Position numbers and translations under genes: made by a program. Positions 5,478-12,404 of a stretch of DNA of 13,981 bases are shown one piece after another. The stretch is from Candidatus Nomurabacteria bacterium (GTDB taxonomy: Bacteria > Patescibacteriota > Minisyncoccia > Phycocordibacterales > UBA10002): positions 1-13,981 of the forward strand of contig CALQZP010000022.1 in NCBI GenBank assembly GCA_943349725.1. Direction: 5' to 3'. The notes beneath the pieces are model-generated. The model was given only the letters and a program-made list of their open reading frames with translations. It did no database searches and was not told where the DNA came from. Every line of letters begins with the position of its first letter. The stretch's first letter is position 1.

Positions 5478-6715
5478 AAAACTTCCTTCATTCTTTCCGC
5501 AATTCCGTCCCAGTCATACTTCTCCCGAACCATTTTTGAGGCGTTTATGATGATACGGTTTCGGAGTTCGTCGCTCGACAATAGAAGCTCTACCTTTTCC
5601 GCAATGCTTTTGGGATTTTGTACTTCGCAAAAGAGACCGGTGATTTTTTCTTTCCCAAAACTCCCTCTCTCATCTCCCTCCTTGAAAGAGGGGGAGGTCA
5701 AAAAGTCGGGGATGCCGCCGACCGGAGTTGCGACGACTGGTACTCCAGCCGCCATGGCCTCTATAAACGAACTACCCATACCCTCGGAGAGCGAGGGACG
5801 GCAGAAGATGTCAGCGGCGTGAAGGTAACGCGGAAGTTCTTGATGGGGGACAAACCCCTGGAACTTCACGCGAGCGGTTAGCGTGTAGCGGTTAGCGGTT
5901 AGTCTAAGACCCGATTCTAACTCACCAGTTCCGCAGATAAGAAGTTTGACGTGGTCGGGTAAATATCGAAGTGACTCAATGATATCTTCTACTCCGTTTT
6001 TTTGTACTAATCGAGAGGTGGTGATGATAATCTTATCTCCCTTTTCAAAACCAAGGCTTTCCCTGAACTCTTGTCTTTTTTCTTCACTAAACGCTAAACG
6101 CTCTCCGCTAAACGTTTCGGCGTTCACTCCATTCGGTATCACCACCACCTCCGCCGAACTATTCTTCCGTGCCCTCTCCGCCAAGTAGTTACTGATAGCG
6201 GTAATCACATTCGCCTGCTTGAACACTCCGACATGCCACGAGTGGATAAAAAGCTGATAGAAAAATTCGTTACCGAAGACATAGCGTTTGAGGTGAGCCT
6301 CCTCGTCCCCTTCCTGAAGCGTGAGCACAAGCTTTTTGTCTTGGTTTAGTTCCTTAAACCAGGTAGCCGAAATACTCGCCTGGCTCGCCATCATAGACCA
6401 AAGCACATCAAAGTGTTCGGTCTTTTCAAGCTGTTTTGCCTTCCAGAACCCCAACCACGGCAAGAGCCACTTATCAAAACGAGTGCCAAATCCTACGCGG
6501 TGGACCTCTACATTCCCGATTCTCTCAAACGCGGGAACATCGCGTTTGAACCGTGCCGTGATGAGCGAAAAAGAAAAATCCCTCCCGGCCTCGGAAGGCC
6601 GTGTGCTCCCTTTTACAAAGGGAGAATAAGAGAGCCGGTCAGTGATCTCCTTAATCGCAAGTTCCGCACCTCCGACAAACGGAAGGTAGGCGGTTGAGAA
6701 AATTAAAATCTTCAT
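5474..6715 (-). CDS. GT4-family glycosyltransferase with repeat-derived insertions, 413 residues
   Basis: A retaining GT-B glycosyltransferase of family 4. Signatures: MKILIFSTAYLPFVGGAE (1-18), acceptor domain to about 195, NGV hinge at 195-197, TTSRLVQKNGVEDIIE (232-247), ICGTGEL (260-266), and the donor site RPSLSEGMGSSFIEAMAAG (306-324) with E311-x7-E319 intact, then GVPVVATPVGGIPD. It is a little long because four stretches come from repetitive DNA: residues 30-47 (twin-hairpin repeat), 201-210 and 272-281 (CGCTAA-type repeats), and 338-352 (a purine/pyrimidine palindrome). All keep the frame and lie in loops or linkers, so the enzyme is probably active. It heads an operon with the APH-fold kinase. 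The ATG at 6715 has no Shine-Dalgarno. Product and acceptor are unknown; capsule, glycolipid or exopolysaccharide are candidates. Confidence 0.9.
   Translation of the reverse strand: MKILIFSTAYLPFVGGAELAIKEITDRLSYSPFVKGSTRPSEAGRDFSFSLITARFKRDVPAFERIGNVEVHRVGFGTRFDKWLLPWLGFWKAKQLEKTEHFDVLWSMMASQASISATWFKELNQDKKLVLTLQEGDEEAHLKRYVFGNEFFYQLFIHSWHVGVFKQANVITAISNYLAERARKNSSAEVVVIPNGVNAETFSGERLAFSEEKRQEFRESLGFEKGDKIIITTSRLVQKNGVEDIIESLRYLPDHVKLLICGTGELESGLRLTANRYTLTARVKFQGFVPHQELPRYLHAADIFCRPSLSEGMGSSFIEAMAAGVPVVATPVGGIPDFLTSPSFKEGDERGSFGKEKITGLFCEVQNPKSIAEKVELLLSSDELRNRIIINASKMVREKYDWDGIAERMKEVF
5661..5705. repeat. Palindromic repeat copy D inside the GT4 gene
   Basis: CTCCCTC and GAGGGGGAG-type arms around CTTGAAAG, preceded by a direct CTCCCTCTCT. 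It resembles the CTCCCT...AGGGAG class seen at 1488, 6577 and 10748, but more loosely. Translated as residues 338-352 (TSPSFKEGDERG). It interrupts the C-terminal domain between GGIPDFL and the helix that follows. Confidence 0.55.
5873..5902. repeat. AGCGGTTAGCG-type tandem repeat inside the GT4 gene
   Basis: AGCGGTTAGCG is followed by TGT and then AGCGGTTAGCGGTTAG, so AGCGGTTAG occurs three times in 30 bases. It encodes residues 272-281 (LTANRYTLTA), where relatives usually have a short helix and loop. The related unit CGCTAAACGCT lies at 6087-6114 in inverse orientation. Confidence 0.6.
6087..6114. repeat. CTAAACG tandem repeat inside the GT4 gene
   Basis: CTAAACG occurs three times (CTAAACGCTAAACGCT, then CTCCGCTAAACG). 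It encodes residues 201-210 (TFSGERLAFS) after the NGV hinge and is the inverse-orientation relative of the 5873-5902 repeat. Confidence 0.5.
6577..6628. repeat. Twin-hairpin palindromic repeat, copy B, inside the GT4 gene
   Basis: Hairpin CGGCCT/AGGCCG at 6586-6601 next to hairpin CTCCCTTT/AAAGGGAG at 6606-6624, with flanks AATCCCTCC and GAATA. Its reverse complement matches copy A at 1488-1535 in the first hairpin, in GGGAGCAC and in GGAGGGATTT, while the GC-rich hairpin differs in sequence but keeps its pairing. Translated in frame as residues 30-47. Confidence 0.75.
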
Positions 6716-6730
6716 AACACGACACTAGTT

Positions 6731-6815
6731 ACACGAATAAAGAGCGAATGACACGAATAAAATATAAACGTTTTGTATTTTATTCGTGTCATTCGAGTCG
6801 GGATTAGTACATTCG
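6731..6815. repeat. ATTCGTGTC repeats with a 20-bp perfect hairpin in the spacer
   Basis: Arms 6745-6764 and 6776-6795 are perfectly complementary over 20 bp, and the loop can add four more pairs, leaving CGT. The unit ATTCGTGT(C) or its complement occurs four times in the spacer: near 6733, in both arms, and near 6811. The hairpin lies between the PKD gene stop (6823) and the GT4 gene start (6715), so it may act as a terminator or barrier, although only a short TTTAT follows it on the minus strand. Confidence 0.7.
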
Positions 6816-6822
6816 TGTCGAG

Positions 6823-8313
6823 TCATTCAACAATGTCAAACGTCTCCGCTTCTTTTCGTACCTCATCCGCGGGGTTCAGCAAGGACGTCTGCCGAAGCAT
6901 AGCAACATACCCAAGGATGGACAACGCGACAAGCACGGCCGTGCCAAGAAACCAAAAACTACTACTTCCCTTTTCCGTCGCTCCGACCGCGCCGAGCAAA
7001 TTTCCTGCCTGCGTGGGCAGGGTACTTAAGGCAAATGTATCGACGGGCCTTGTCTCTTTTATCGCCTTCTCCGAAGCCGGGGCGGAAACAGTTTTTTGTG
7101 GCGAGGGCACTTCAACAACGGGAACGGTGGACACCGGGATTTCTTTCTTCATGGGCAACGGTACAGACACCGCTTCGGGAACTACTGACTTCTCCGCGTA
7201 GGTTACCACTGTAGTTCCATTCGGATACAAAAGTGCAGTACCTCCCGCTCCATCTGCGTTCAGCTTTGTGATTTCTGCGGGAAACGGAATGCTTTTCTTC
7301 GCTCCAATAAGCGTACCTTGAGGAATGAGAAACGCACCCGAGGCACTTCGCAGGAGCCAAAGGGAAAGGTCTACTTCGCTCGTCCCGTTATTCCGTATTT
7401 CAATAAACCCATCTGACCCTTCCCTGATATTTGAAATGATCAGTTCCGGCGCGACAATCACGATTTCTTTCCGGTCGATCGCGCTCCACTCCCCCGACGA
7501 GGCATCCACTAGAACCGTATAGATAGCAGGATAGTGATAGACGTGGGACAACTTCTTCCCTTCGCTCGTACCCCCATCGCCGAAGCTCCACACATAACGA
7601 GCGCTCGGCAGTGGCTCTTTCTTGAGCCCAACCACAAAGGCGTCAACAGTGATGGGCGCCCCCGCAACCCCGCGCGCGGGAACGAGTGAGCTCACAAAGA
7701 TTTGCGGTTTGTAGGTCCATGTTGCCGAACCGCCAGAAGGTGGCGGGGTTGGGAGCGGTGGTAGCGTAGTAACCTCTTCGGCCGTCGTTGCTGTAGGCGT
7801 AATGCTTGACGTAGTAGACGCAGTGTCCGCGGATGTGGACGGAGTACTCGCACTCCCTACGGTAATACTCTGTGTCGCGCTAAAACCAGAGGGCCACTCG
7901 GCAACCGGCCACGCACTACACGAACGACTTTCCGATTCGGGCTTCAGCGCCACCTTCGCGGTCAGCAAGTAGGTTCCTGCGGTCATGTCTTTGTAATAAA
8001 GATTACGATTTGCGGAGTTCTTTGCAATGGTGAGTACCGACACAGGAGACCAACTTGTCGCACTTGAAGAAAATTGGCCTTGTGACGAGCTGGTGCGAAG
8101 TTCCACGCAGGCAGTACTTGAAACCTTGCTTTCGTTTCCGTTTGTGTCCTGCGCCTGCAGGGTGATTTGCTCGGAAATCTTCGTAGGCTCTAGTTTCTGC
8201 ACTGCGGATACAAATACAAACTTTTGGACATCCGCAAAGAGTACCGCGGTGTCCAGAATCATCGCGCCGATTCCAAATAAAAAAGTGAGGACAAAATACG
8301 TATGCGGTTTCAC
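6823..8313 (-). CDS. Surface protein with PKD and lamin-tail (LTD) domains, 496 residues
   Basis: Probably an exported, membrane-anchored adhesion or scaffold protein. Residues 6-27 are a hydrophobic signal segment. Residues 30-155 look like a beta-rich Ig-type domain with two Cys (69, 132) that may form a disulfide. A Thr/Ser/Pro linker runs from 155 to 200. A PKD domain spans about 205-288, with WSFGDGGTSEG at 242-252 and SHVYHYPAIYTV at 256-267. A lamin-tail domain follows at about 290-375 (ELIISNIREGSDGFIEIRN, then LSLWLLRS). After a Pro/Val/Ser-rich stalk, one membrane helix lies at 453-473, then a short charged cytoplasmic end. The start is GTG at 8313, chosen because it keeps the whole signal segment; it lies 16 bases after the ATPase stop, so the two are probably one operon. 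The pair suggests a pilus or secretion apparatus part. Confidence 0.85.
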   Translation of the reverse strand: MKPHTYFVLTFLFGIGAMILDTAVLFADVQKFVFVSAVQKLEPTKISEQITLQAQDTNGNESKVSSTACVELRTSSSQGQFSSSATSWSPVSVLTIAKNSANRNLYYKDMTAGTYLLTAKVALKPESESRSCSAWPVAEWPSGFSATQSITVGSASTPSTSADTASTTSSITPTATTAEEVTTLPPLPTPPPSGGSATWTYKPQIFVSSLVPARGVAGAPITVDAFVVGLKKEPLPSARYVWSFGDGGTSEGKKLSHVYHYPAIYTVLVDASSGEWSAIDRKEIVIVAPELIISNIREGSDGFIEIRNNGTSEVDLSLWLLRSASGAFLIPQGTLIGAKKSIPFPAEITKLNADGAGGTALLYPNGTTVVTYAEKSVVPEAVSVPLPMKKEIPVSTVPVVEVPSPQKTVSAPASEKAIKETRPVDTFALSTLPTQAGNLLGAVGATEKGSSSFWFLGTAVLVALSILGYVAMLRQTSLLNPADEVRKEAETFDIVE

Positions 8314-8329
8314 GTCAGAGCATTAACTC

Positions 8330-10282
8330 TTAAGCGCGTGGGGGTGGAGTGGGTGGTGGGGTGTTTTCTGAATTTCTTTCATCCGCTACCGGAGGCTCTA
8401 CCATAAGGAGTTTGCGAAGTATATCTTCGGGGATTTCGCGGGGCTGTGTAGGTGCTTGTGCAGGCTCTTGCCTACCAGTTCTCTCCTGTCCTCTCTCTGC
8501 TCCATTCGGGGGAGCCTGTGGAATCTCTCGCGTAGGTGAAGCGGGCGTCTCGGAAAAGCTGGACTTCTGTGCGGTTTGGATCACCTCGGAAAGAGCCTTC
8601 CGAAGTTCCGAGAGGTGTGCGCCATCCGAGTTCGGTTTCTTCCCTCCCGAATTCAAACTGGAAAGTGATACCGGCGTGGAATGATGCGTGGGTGTCGGCG
8701 TAGAAGCTGGCACGTGAACAGGTCTCGCCTCCATATGCGAAGCGGGGGCTGGACGAACGGGCGCAACGATGGGTGCGGGGACGTGTCTTGGCTCAAAGTG
8801 AGCGGTCTCGCGATGTGAGTCCGTATGACGCGGAGCATCCCCATCTCGGTGCGCATCACGCTGAAGCGGAGGTCGTCCCTGTGGATGTCGCGGAGATTCT
8901 GTGCGTTCACGGTGAGGCTCTGCAAGCGCCTCTGGTCGGGGTGCAGGCAAAGGTTCCTTGCGCTCCTTTGGCGGAGGAAGTATCGGTTCGTGCCAGACGC
9001 GTATTTCCTCCTCCACCTGCGCGCGGGGACGCGCAAAATGCGCACGCGACGCTTCAATCACTTGGTCGTGGTAGTTCATCTCCCCTTTCTGTATCGGAGG
9101 CATCGTCACCGCCGAGAAAGGCGGAGAGGTGACGCCATCAATCATCAGTTTCAAATACGTTTGGTAGATGCCGAGGTTCACCAAATCTTCGGCGGTGATG
9201 GCGGGCATAAACTCCTTTTCCAAAAACTCCGCGTCAAACGCACCGACGCGAAACACGACCATCGTACCGACGTTGCCGAACACCGCAGCGCTCACCTCTT
9301 CCTCCATTTGCTCAATGTACTGATGCGCTAAGGTGAGGTTAAGTTTGTATTTGCGCGCCTCGGAAAGAATATCCGCAAAACTTTTGTTTGCGAACGATTG
9401 GAACTCATCAACGTACAAATAGAAGTTGGGAAGTTTTTGGAGCTGTGTTTCGGTGACGTCCGCGCGCGACATCGCCGCAAGATACACCTTCGTGATGAAC
9501 ATACTTCCGAGGAGGTTCGCATTACCCTCGCCCACCTTCCCTTTTGAGAGGTTGACGATGATAATCTTGTTCTCATCCATCAGTGTGCGCAGGTCAAAGG
9601 TGGATTTGGATTGCCCGATGATATTTCGGATAAGCGGATTGGACGCAAATTGACCGACTTTGTTTTGGATAGCTGGCGTCGCCTCTTGCGTATAACGGTC
9701 GGTGTACTTTGCAAACTCGTCCACCCAAAACGACTTTACCGACGGGTCGGTCACATTGTTCACCACGAGCTTCCGATACTCTTTGTCTACAAGCATGCGG
9801 TTCACACCGAGGAGTGTGGACCCCGGGTACTCTAGAAGCGCGAGGAGAGTGTTTTGCAAAATGTATGCCATACGCGCGCTCCACGCGTCCACCCAAATCT
9901 TTTCAAAGGTAGCCATAAGGCCGTTCACGACGAGGTGTCGTTTGTCCGCGCCCACATCTTCCATGATGTTGAAGGAGACGGGAAATTCCATATCAAACGG
10001 CGCGAAGTAGAGCACATCTTTTACACGATCTTCGGGAACGTAGTCAAGGAGCAGGTCGGCAGTCTTGCCGTGCGGGTCTATAAAGCAGACACCGTGACCG
10101 TTCTGAATATCCTGAATGGCCATGTTTTCAAGGAGCGTGGATTTTCCCATGCCGGTCTTTCCAATCACGTACATATGACGTGAACGGTCCTTTTGTTTGA
10201 TGCCGAACGGCGTGTGCTTTCCGCGCGAATCGGTGAGGCCGAAATAGGTGATGGGGTCGGGCTTACCGTGAGGATGGAGCAT
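8330..10282 (-). CDS. TraG/VirD4-like FtsK-HerA superfamily ATPase with disordered tail, 650 residues
   Basis: A P-loop ATPase related to type IV secretion coupling proteins and the TraG/TraD C-terminal group, expected to pump DNA or protein or drive pilus assembly at the membrane. Residue numbers use the ATG at 10282. Walker A GKTGMGKST at 41-49; IDPHGK at 68-73; Walker B YLYVDEFQSF at 288-297; and the sensor-like LTLAHQYIEQM at 316-326. The core ends near residue 420. The last 220 or so residues are Pro/Arg/His/Glu-rich and surely disordered. No membrane helix is seen, unlike VirD4 itself, so recruitment must be by partners such as the PKD protein. A TTG at 10321 would add 13 residues, but it lies right after the terminator at 10324-10349, so I prefer the ATG, which has TATACT six bases upstream. 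Substrate unknown. Confidence 0.85.
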   Translation of the reverse strand: MLHPHGKPDPITYFGLTDSRGKHTPFGIKQKDRSRHMYVIGKTGMGKSTLLENMAIQDIQNGHGVCFIDPHGKTADLLLDYVPEDRVKDVLYFAPFDMEFPVSFNIMEDVGADKRHLVVNGLMATFEKIWVDAWSARMAYILQNTLLALLEYPGSTLLGVNRMLVDKEYRKLVVNNVTDPSVKSFWVDEFAKYTDRYTQEATPAIQNKVGQFASNPLIRNIIGQSKSTFDLRTLMDENKIIIVNLSKGKVGEGNANLLGSMFITKVYLAAMSRADVTETQLQKLPNFYLYVDEFQSFANKSFADILSEARKYKLNLTLAHQYIEQMEEEVSAAVFGNVGTMVVFRVGAFDAEFLEKEFMPAITAEDLVNLGIYQTYLKLMIDGVTSPPFSAVTMPPIQKGEMNYHDQVIEASRAHFARPRAQVEEEIRVWHEPILPPPKERKEPLPAPRPEALAEPHRERTESPRHPQGRPPLQRDAHRDGDAPRHTDSHRETAHFEPRHVPAPIVAPVRPAPASHMEARPVHVPASTPTPTHHSTPVSLSSLNSGGKKPNSDGAHLSELRKALSEVIQTAQKSSFSETPASPTREIPQAPPNGAERGQERTGRQEPAQAPTQPREIPEDILRKLLMVEPPVADERNSENTPPPTPPPRA

Positions 10283-10288
10283 GCGGAT

Positions 10289-10294
10289 AGTATA
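10289..10294 (-). promoter_or_regulatory. Possible -10 box just before the ATPase start
   Basis: TATACT on the minus strand, six bases before the ATG at 10282. A transcript starting seven bases downstream would begin at the ATG. No good -35 is found at 17-18 bases (TTGCTC lies at 21), so this is weaker than the similar site at 13163-13192. Confidence 0.35.
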
Positions 10295-10323
10295 CCTCAA
10301 TTTTGAAAGTATATTGAGCAATT

Positions 10324-10349
10324 AAAAAGGAGGGGTGTGAACACACCCC
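10324..10349 (-). terminator. Intrinsic terminator of the 72-residue protein gene
   Basis: On the minus strand GGGGTGT pairs with ACACCCC (10332-10338 with 10343-10349) and TCCTTTTT follows. It lies about 35 bases past the stop at 10384 and separates this gene from the ATPase. Confidence 0.85.
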
Positions 10350-10383
10350 CCCTCTGATATCCGAAGATCTGTCACGATCCCGA

Positions 10384-10602
10384 TCAAACCTCCTGCAACT
10401 CAACGTTGCCCTGGCTGTCGGCGTAATAACGCAGGCCAGGCCTTCCCGATAAAAAGGGGGCCATCTTGACCCAATCTTCAAAAGAAAACTTTTCCCCTGG
10501 TTTGAGACGTGCGAAAAGTTTCTCGGTCTCACGACCTTCCTCGGACTTTACTTTTTCTTTTGTCATACCATCTTTTTTTTGCGAAGCCCATTCATTGGAC
10601 AT
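10384..10602 (-). CDS. Small charged hypothetical protein, 72 residues
   Basis: Not recognised. The N-terminal half is Lys/Glu-rich and probably flexible or helical (MTKEKVKSEEGRETEKL from residue 13). The C-terminal half (LKPGEKFSFEDWVKMAPFLSGRPGLRYYADSQGNVELQEV region) looks like a small fold with Trp, Tyr and Phe. No membrane segment. The ATG at 10602 has GGAGG 27 bases upstream, too far unless the small hairpin 10606-10622 folds out; the ATG at 10566 is an alternative and would give 60 residues. Its own terminator follows, so it is probably expressed alone. Confidence 0.6.
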   Translation of the reverse strand: MSNEWASQKKDGMTKEKVKSEEGRETEKLFARLKPGEKFSFEDWVKMAPFLSGRPGLRYYADSQGNVELQEV

Positions 10603-10671
10603 CGCGGGAGCTTTAGCGTCCCCGAATTCCTCCTACACTTTACGTGTGCCAGCTATTTGGAGCTGACGTAC

Positions 10672-10705
10672 AGAAAAGAATCCAGACATAGACGCTACTG
10701 GATTC
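10672..10705 (-). terminator. Probable terminator after the hydrolase and repeat block
   Basis: On the minus strand GAATCCAG pairs with CTGGATTC (10678-10685 with 10698-10705) around a 12-base loop and is followed by TTTTCTG. It would end the hydrolase transcript after it passes the repeat block, about 170 bases past the stop at 10874. Confidence 0.55.
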
Positions 10706-10747
10706 ACAGGTTACCACATAGGTAAATTCTTGTCCACAGACTTTTTT

Positions 10748-10784
10748 ATTCTCCCTCCGCCAGCTGGCGGATTAAAGGGAGTAC
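10748..10784. repeat. Palindromic repeat copy C1 in the spacer
   Basis: The 14-base palindrome CCGCCAGCTGGCGG (10757-10770) sits between CTCCCT (10751-10756) and AGGGAG (10776-10781), with ATT-CTCCCT as in copies A and B. It shares the CTCCCT...AGGGAG frame, but here the GC-rich hairpin is nested inside rather than beside it. Confidence 0.6.
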
Positions 10785-10808
10785 TGAAATAATCGTAGAC
10801 TGCGCCGG

Positions 10809-10871
10809 CTAGGGGGAGGGACTTCCTACCCTCCTCGGTTGAGGAGGGGTGGCCGGAGGCCGGGGTGGTGG
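10809..10871. repeat. Palindromic repeat copy C2, adjoining the hydrolase stop codon
   Basis: GGGGGAGGGACTTCC, then hairpin CCCTCCTC-GGTT-GAGGAGGG (10829-10848), then GGCC-GGA-GGCC and a GGGGTGGTGG tail. It reaches to within a few bases of the stop at 10874. Its composition and structure resemble the other dispersed repeats here. The remaining spacer (10603-10747) has only small hairpins. Confidence 0.6.
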
Positions 10872-10873
10872 TG

Positions 10874-12133
10874 TTATTCTGGCAACAGCGCACCTCGAGT
10901 ATATCGATTGCTCGGAGCCCACAACATCCAGCTGGTGAGTCCCGCGTCATAGGTTGCCTGAATCTGTGCTTTCACTTCGGCAATATCATAGTTACCACCA
11001 TAGTCAAAATCCTGAAGCCACGGGCGAAGCTTCTCGGTGTTCCACACTCCCTTCCGATACAAGAGCGGTTTCGTCGTGGTGGAAATCGGCTCAGTGCCGA
11101 GAAGCTGAACGGGCGTTGTGGTGGCGAGGAAACGCTTGACCGCCGCGTCCATTGAAAACTTGATAACCTCATATGCATACTTATTCGGGTCGGCCCAACC
11201 GTTAAAATTTGGCGGGTAGTGCGATGGATAGACCATAGGGGCAATGAAATCAAAATACGGCGCGGCTCTTTCCAACACCTGCCCGATGTTGAGGTCGTCC
11301 GTGTTCGTCGTCGTCATACCAAAAAGGTCTGCCGACATCACGATACCGAGCGGGTGAAGCTGTTCCGAAAGATACTTGAAAAAACTTTCAATGACGTCCG
11401 CCTTCTTTCTGTTTCCACTCAACGGAAACGCGATGTCGCTCATCGGACCGTCCGAAGGAAAGCGGATGTAGTCAAAGTTGAGCTCATCAAAACCGATGGC
11501 GTACGACTCCTTTGAAATATCTACTATGTGGTCCCACACTTCTTTTGAGCCGGGGTCGGTAAAACTAATGCCTTTGTAATCTTTCCAGGTGGTGCCATCA
11601 CTCGCCTTCTTCACGGCAAGGTCAGGCCGACGTTTCGCAAAGAACGGGTCCTGAAATACGGTGATGCGCCCGATAACATAGATGCCCTTGTCGTGCAGTT
11701 TCTCAATGAACTCCTTCATATCGGGAGCTCTGCACCGATCGGATACAAATTCCTTGAGTGCTTCGCTTTTCGGATAGAACGAGAGCGTTCCGCTGAAGTC
11801 CTTGATGTCAATGATCACGCTGTTAAGCTCGGTCTCCTCTATGAGCTTGACGAGATCATTTCTAAAGGACGGCGTACCTGCCACACAGCTCGTCATATAA
11901 ATCACTTTTTGCGTTTTTGGGGTCGGAAGGTGCACCACTGCCGGAGTCGCTTCCACCGCGAGAACTGCCTCCACTCCACTTAGAGAGAGAGGCGCCTCAT
12001 AACTCGTCTTAAATACAAACGGCAAACCAAAATAGAGTACACCTAACGTAACAACCGTGAGCACCGCAAAAAAAGGAATCTTTCTAAAGGGACCAATATA
12101 GGCTCTTGTGTTCTGACGGTAAAATAAAGGCAT
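10874..12133 (-). CDS. Membrane-anchored putative glycoside hydrolase (DUF4015-like), 419 residues
   Basis: A TIM-barrel protein of the DUF4015 putative glycoside hydrolase type, expected to act on a polysaccharide outside the membrane. Residues 20-41 are a signal anchor (FFAVLTVVTLGVLYFGLPFV), then a linker to about 75. The barrel begins KVIYMTSCVAGTPSF (76-90) and includes SVIIDIKDFSG (105-115) and IYVIGRITVFQDP (151-163). The family's most typical motif follows: GFDELNFDYIRFPSDG (214-229), with Asp216, Glu217 and Asp221 as active-site candidates. Then MSADLFGM (266-273) and DFIAPMVYPSHYP (295-307), and a C-terminal SWMLWAPSNRY. Substrate unknown; peptidoglycan-associated or exopolysaccharide glycans are plausible. 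The ATG at 12133 lies 12 bases after the stop of the upstream small membrane protein gene, suggesting an operon. No Shine-Dalgarno seen. Confidence 0.85.
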   Translation of the reverse strand: MPLFYRQNTRAYIGPFRKIPFFAVLTVVTLGVLYFGLPFVFKTSYEAPLSLSGVEAVLAVEATPAVVHLPTPKTQKVIYMTSCVAGTPSFRNDLVKLIEETELNSVIIDIKDFSGTLSFYPKSEALKEFVSDRCRAPDMKEFIEKLHDKGIYVIGRITVFQDPFFAKRRPDLAVKKASDGTTWKDYKGISFTDPGSKEVWDHIVDISKESYAIGFDELNFDYIRFPSDGPMSDIAFPLSGNRKKADVIESFFKYLSEQLHPLGIVMSADLFGMTTTNTDDLNIGQVLERAAPYFDFIAPMVYPSHYPPNFNGWADPNKYAYEVIKFSMDAAVKRFLATTTPVQLLGTEPISTTTKPLLYRKGVWNTEKLRPWLQDFDYGGNYDIAEVKAQIQATYDAGLTSWMLWAPSNRYTRGALLPE

Positions 12134-12145
12134 AGTACGTGGCTA

Positions 12146-12382
12146 TCAGTGCGTAGGCTCGCTGGTAGAAGTCTTGTCATCAACCACCCCTTCAGACACG
12201 GCACCTGTGCCTCCTTCAACCTCTCTGGTTCTCTTCGCCCGGCGATAATCCAAAAATGCACAGACAAGAATAACAATTGAGGTAAGTATCAGAAGCCTAT
12301 CTTTCCAATTCCCCGGGAGACCTAAAAACGGCAAGAAAAAAAGCCAGACCCCCACCCACATATACAACGTGTAATTTATCAT
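12146..12382 (-). CDS. Small two-helix membrane protein, 78 residues
   Basis: Function unknown, but the shape is clear. A first membrane helix at about 8-22 (MWVGVWLFFLPFLGLPG), the short loop NWKDR, a second helix at about 29-45 (LLILTSIVILVCAFL), then a basic stop-transfer YRRAKRTR and an acidic, Thr/Ser-rich cytoplasmic tail. Similar short membrane proteins are frequent in CPR genomes. The frame stays open upstream to 12478, but that extension would overlap the divergent gene at 12447, and a good promoter (TTAGCA-18-TATACT) ends nine bases before the ATG at 12382, which I therefore choose. The message would be nearly leaderless. It is followed 12 bases later by the hydrolase gene. Confidence 0.7.
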   Translation of the reverse strand: MINYTLYMWVGVWLFFLPFLGLPGNWKDRLLILTSIVILVCAFLDYRRAKRTREVEGGTGAVSEGVVDDKTSTSEPTH

Positions 12383-12404
12383 AGTGCAAAAAGTATAGTA
12401 TAAA
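12376..12404 (+). promoter_or_regulatory. Promoter for the 12447 gene
   Basis: TTATCA (12376-12381), 17-base spacer, TATAAA (12399-12404). The start point near 12411 gives a leader of about 36 bases with GAGG five bases before the ATG. It overlaps the divergent promoter at 12392-12421. Confidence 0.55.

Noticed and set aside
5474..6715. Frameshift or pseudogene in the GT4 gene because of its repeats
   Set aside because: The frame stays open across all four repeats, and the catalytic E-x7-E and glycine motifs are intact.
8773..9331. Plus-strand open frames opposite the ATPase tail
   Set aside because: They are by-products of the GC-rich, Pro/Arg-rich coding of the disordered tail on the minus strand.
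10748..10871. CRISPR array in the repeat-rich spacer
   Set aside because: The repeats differ from each other, have no regular spacers, and no cas gene is present.
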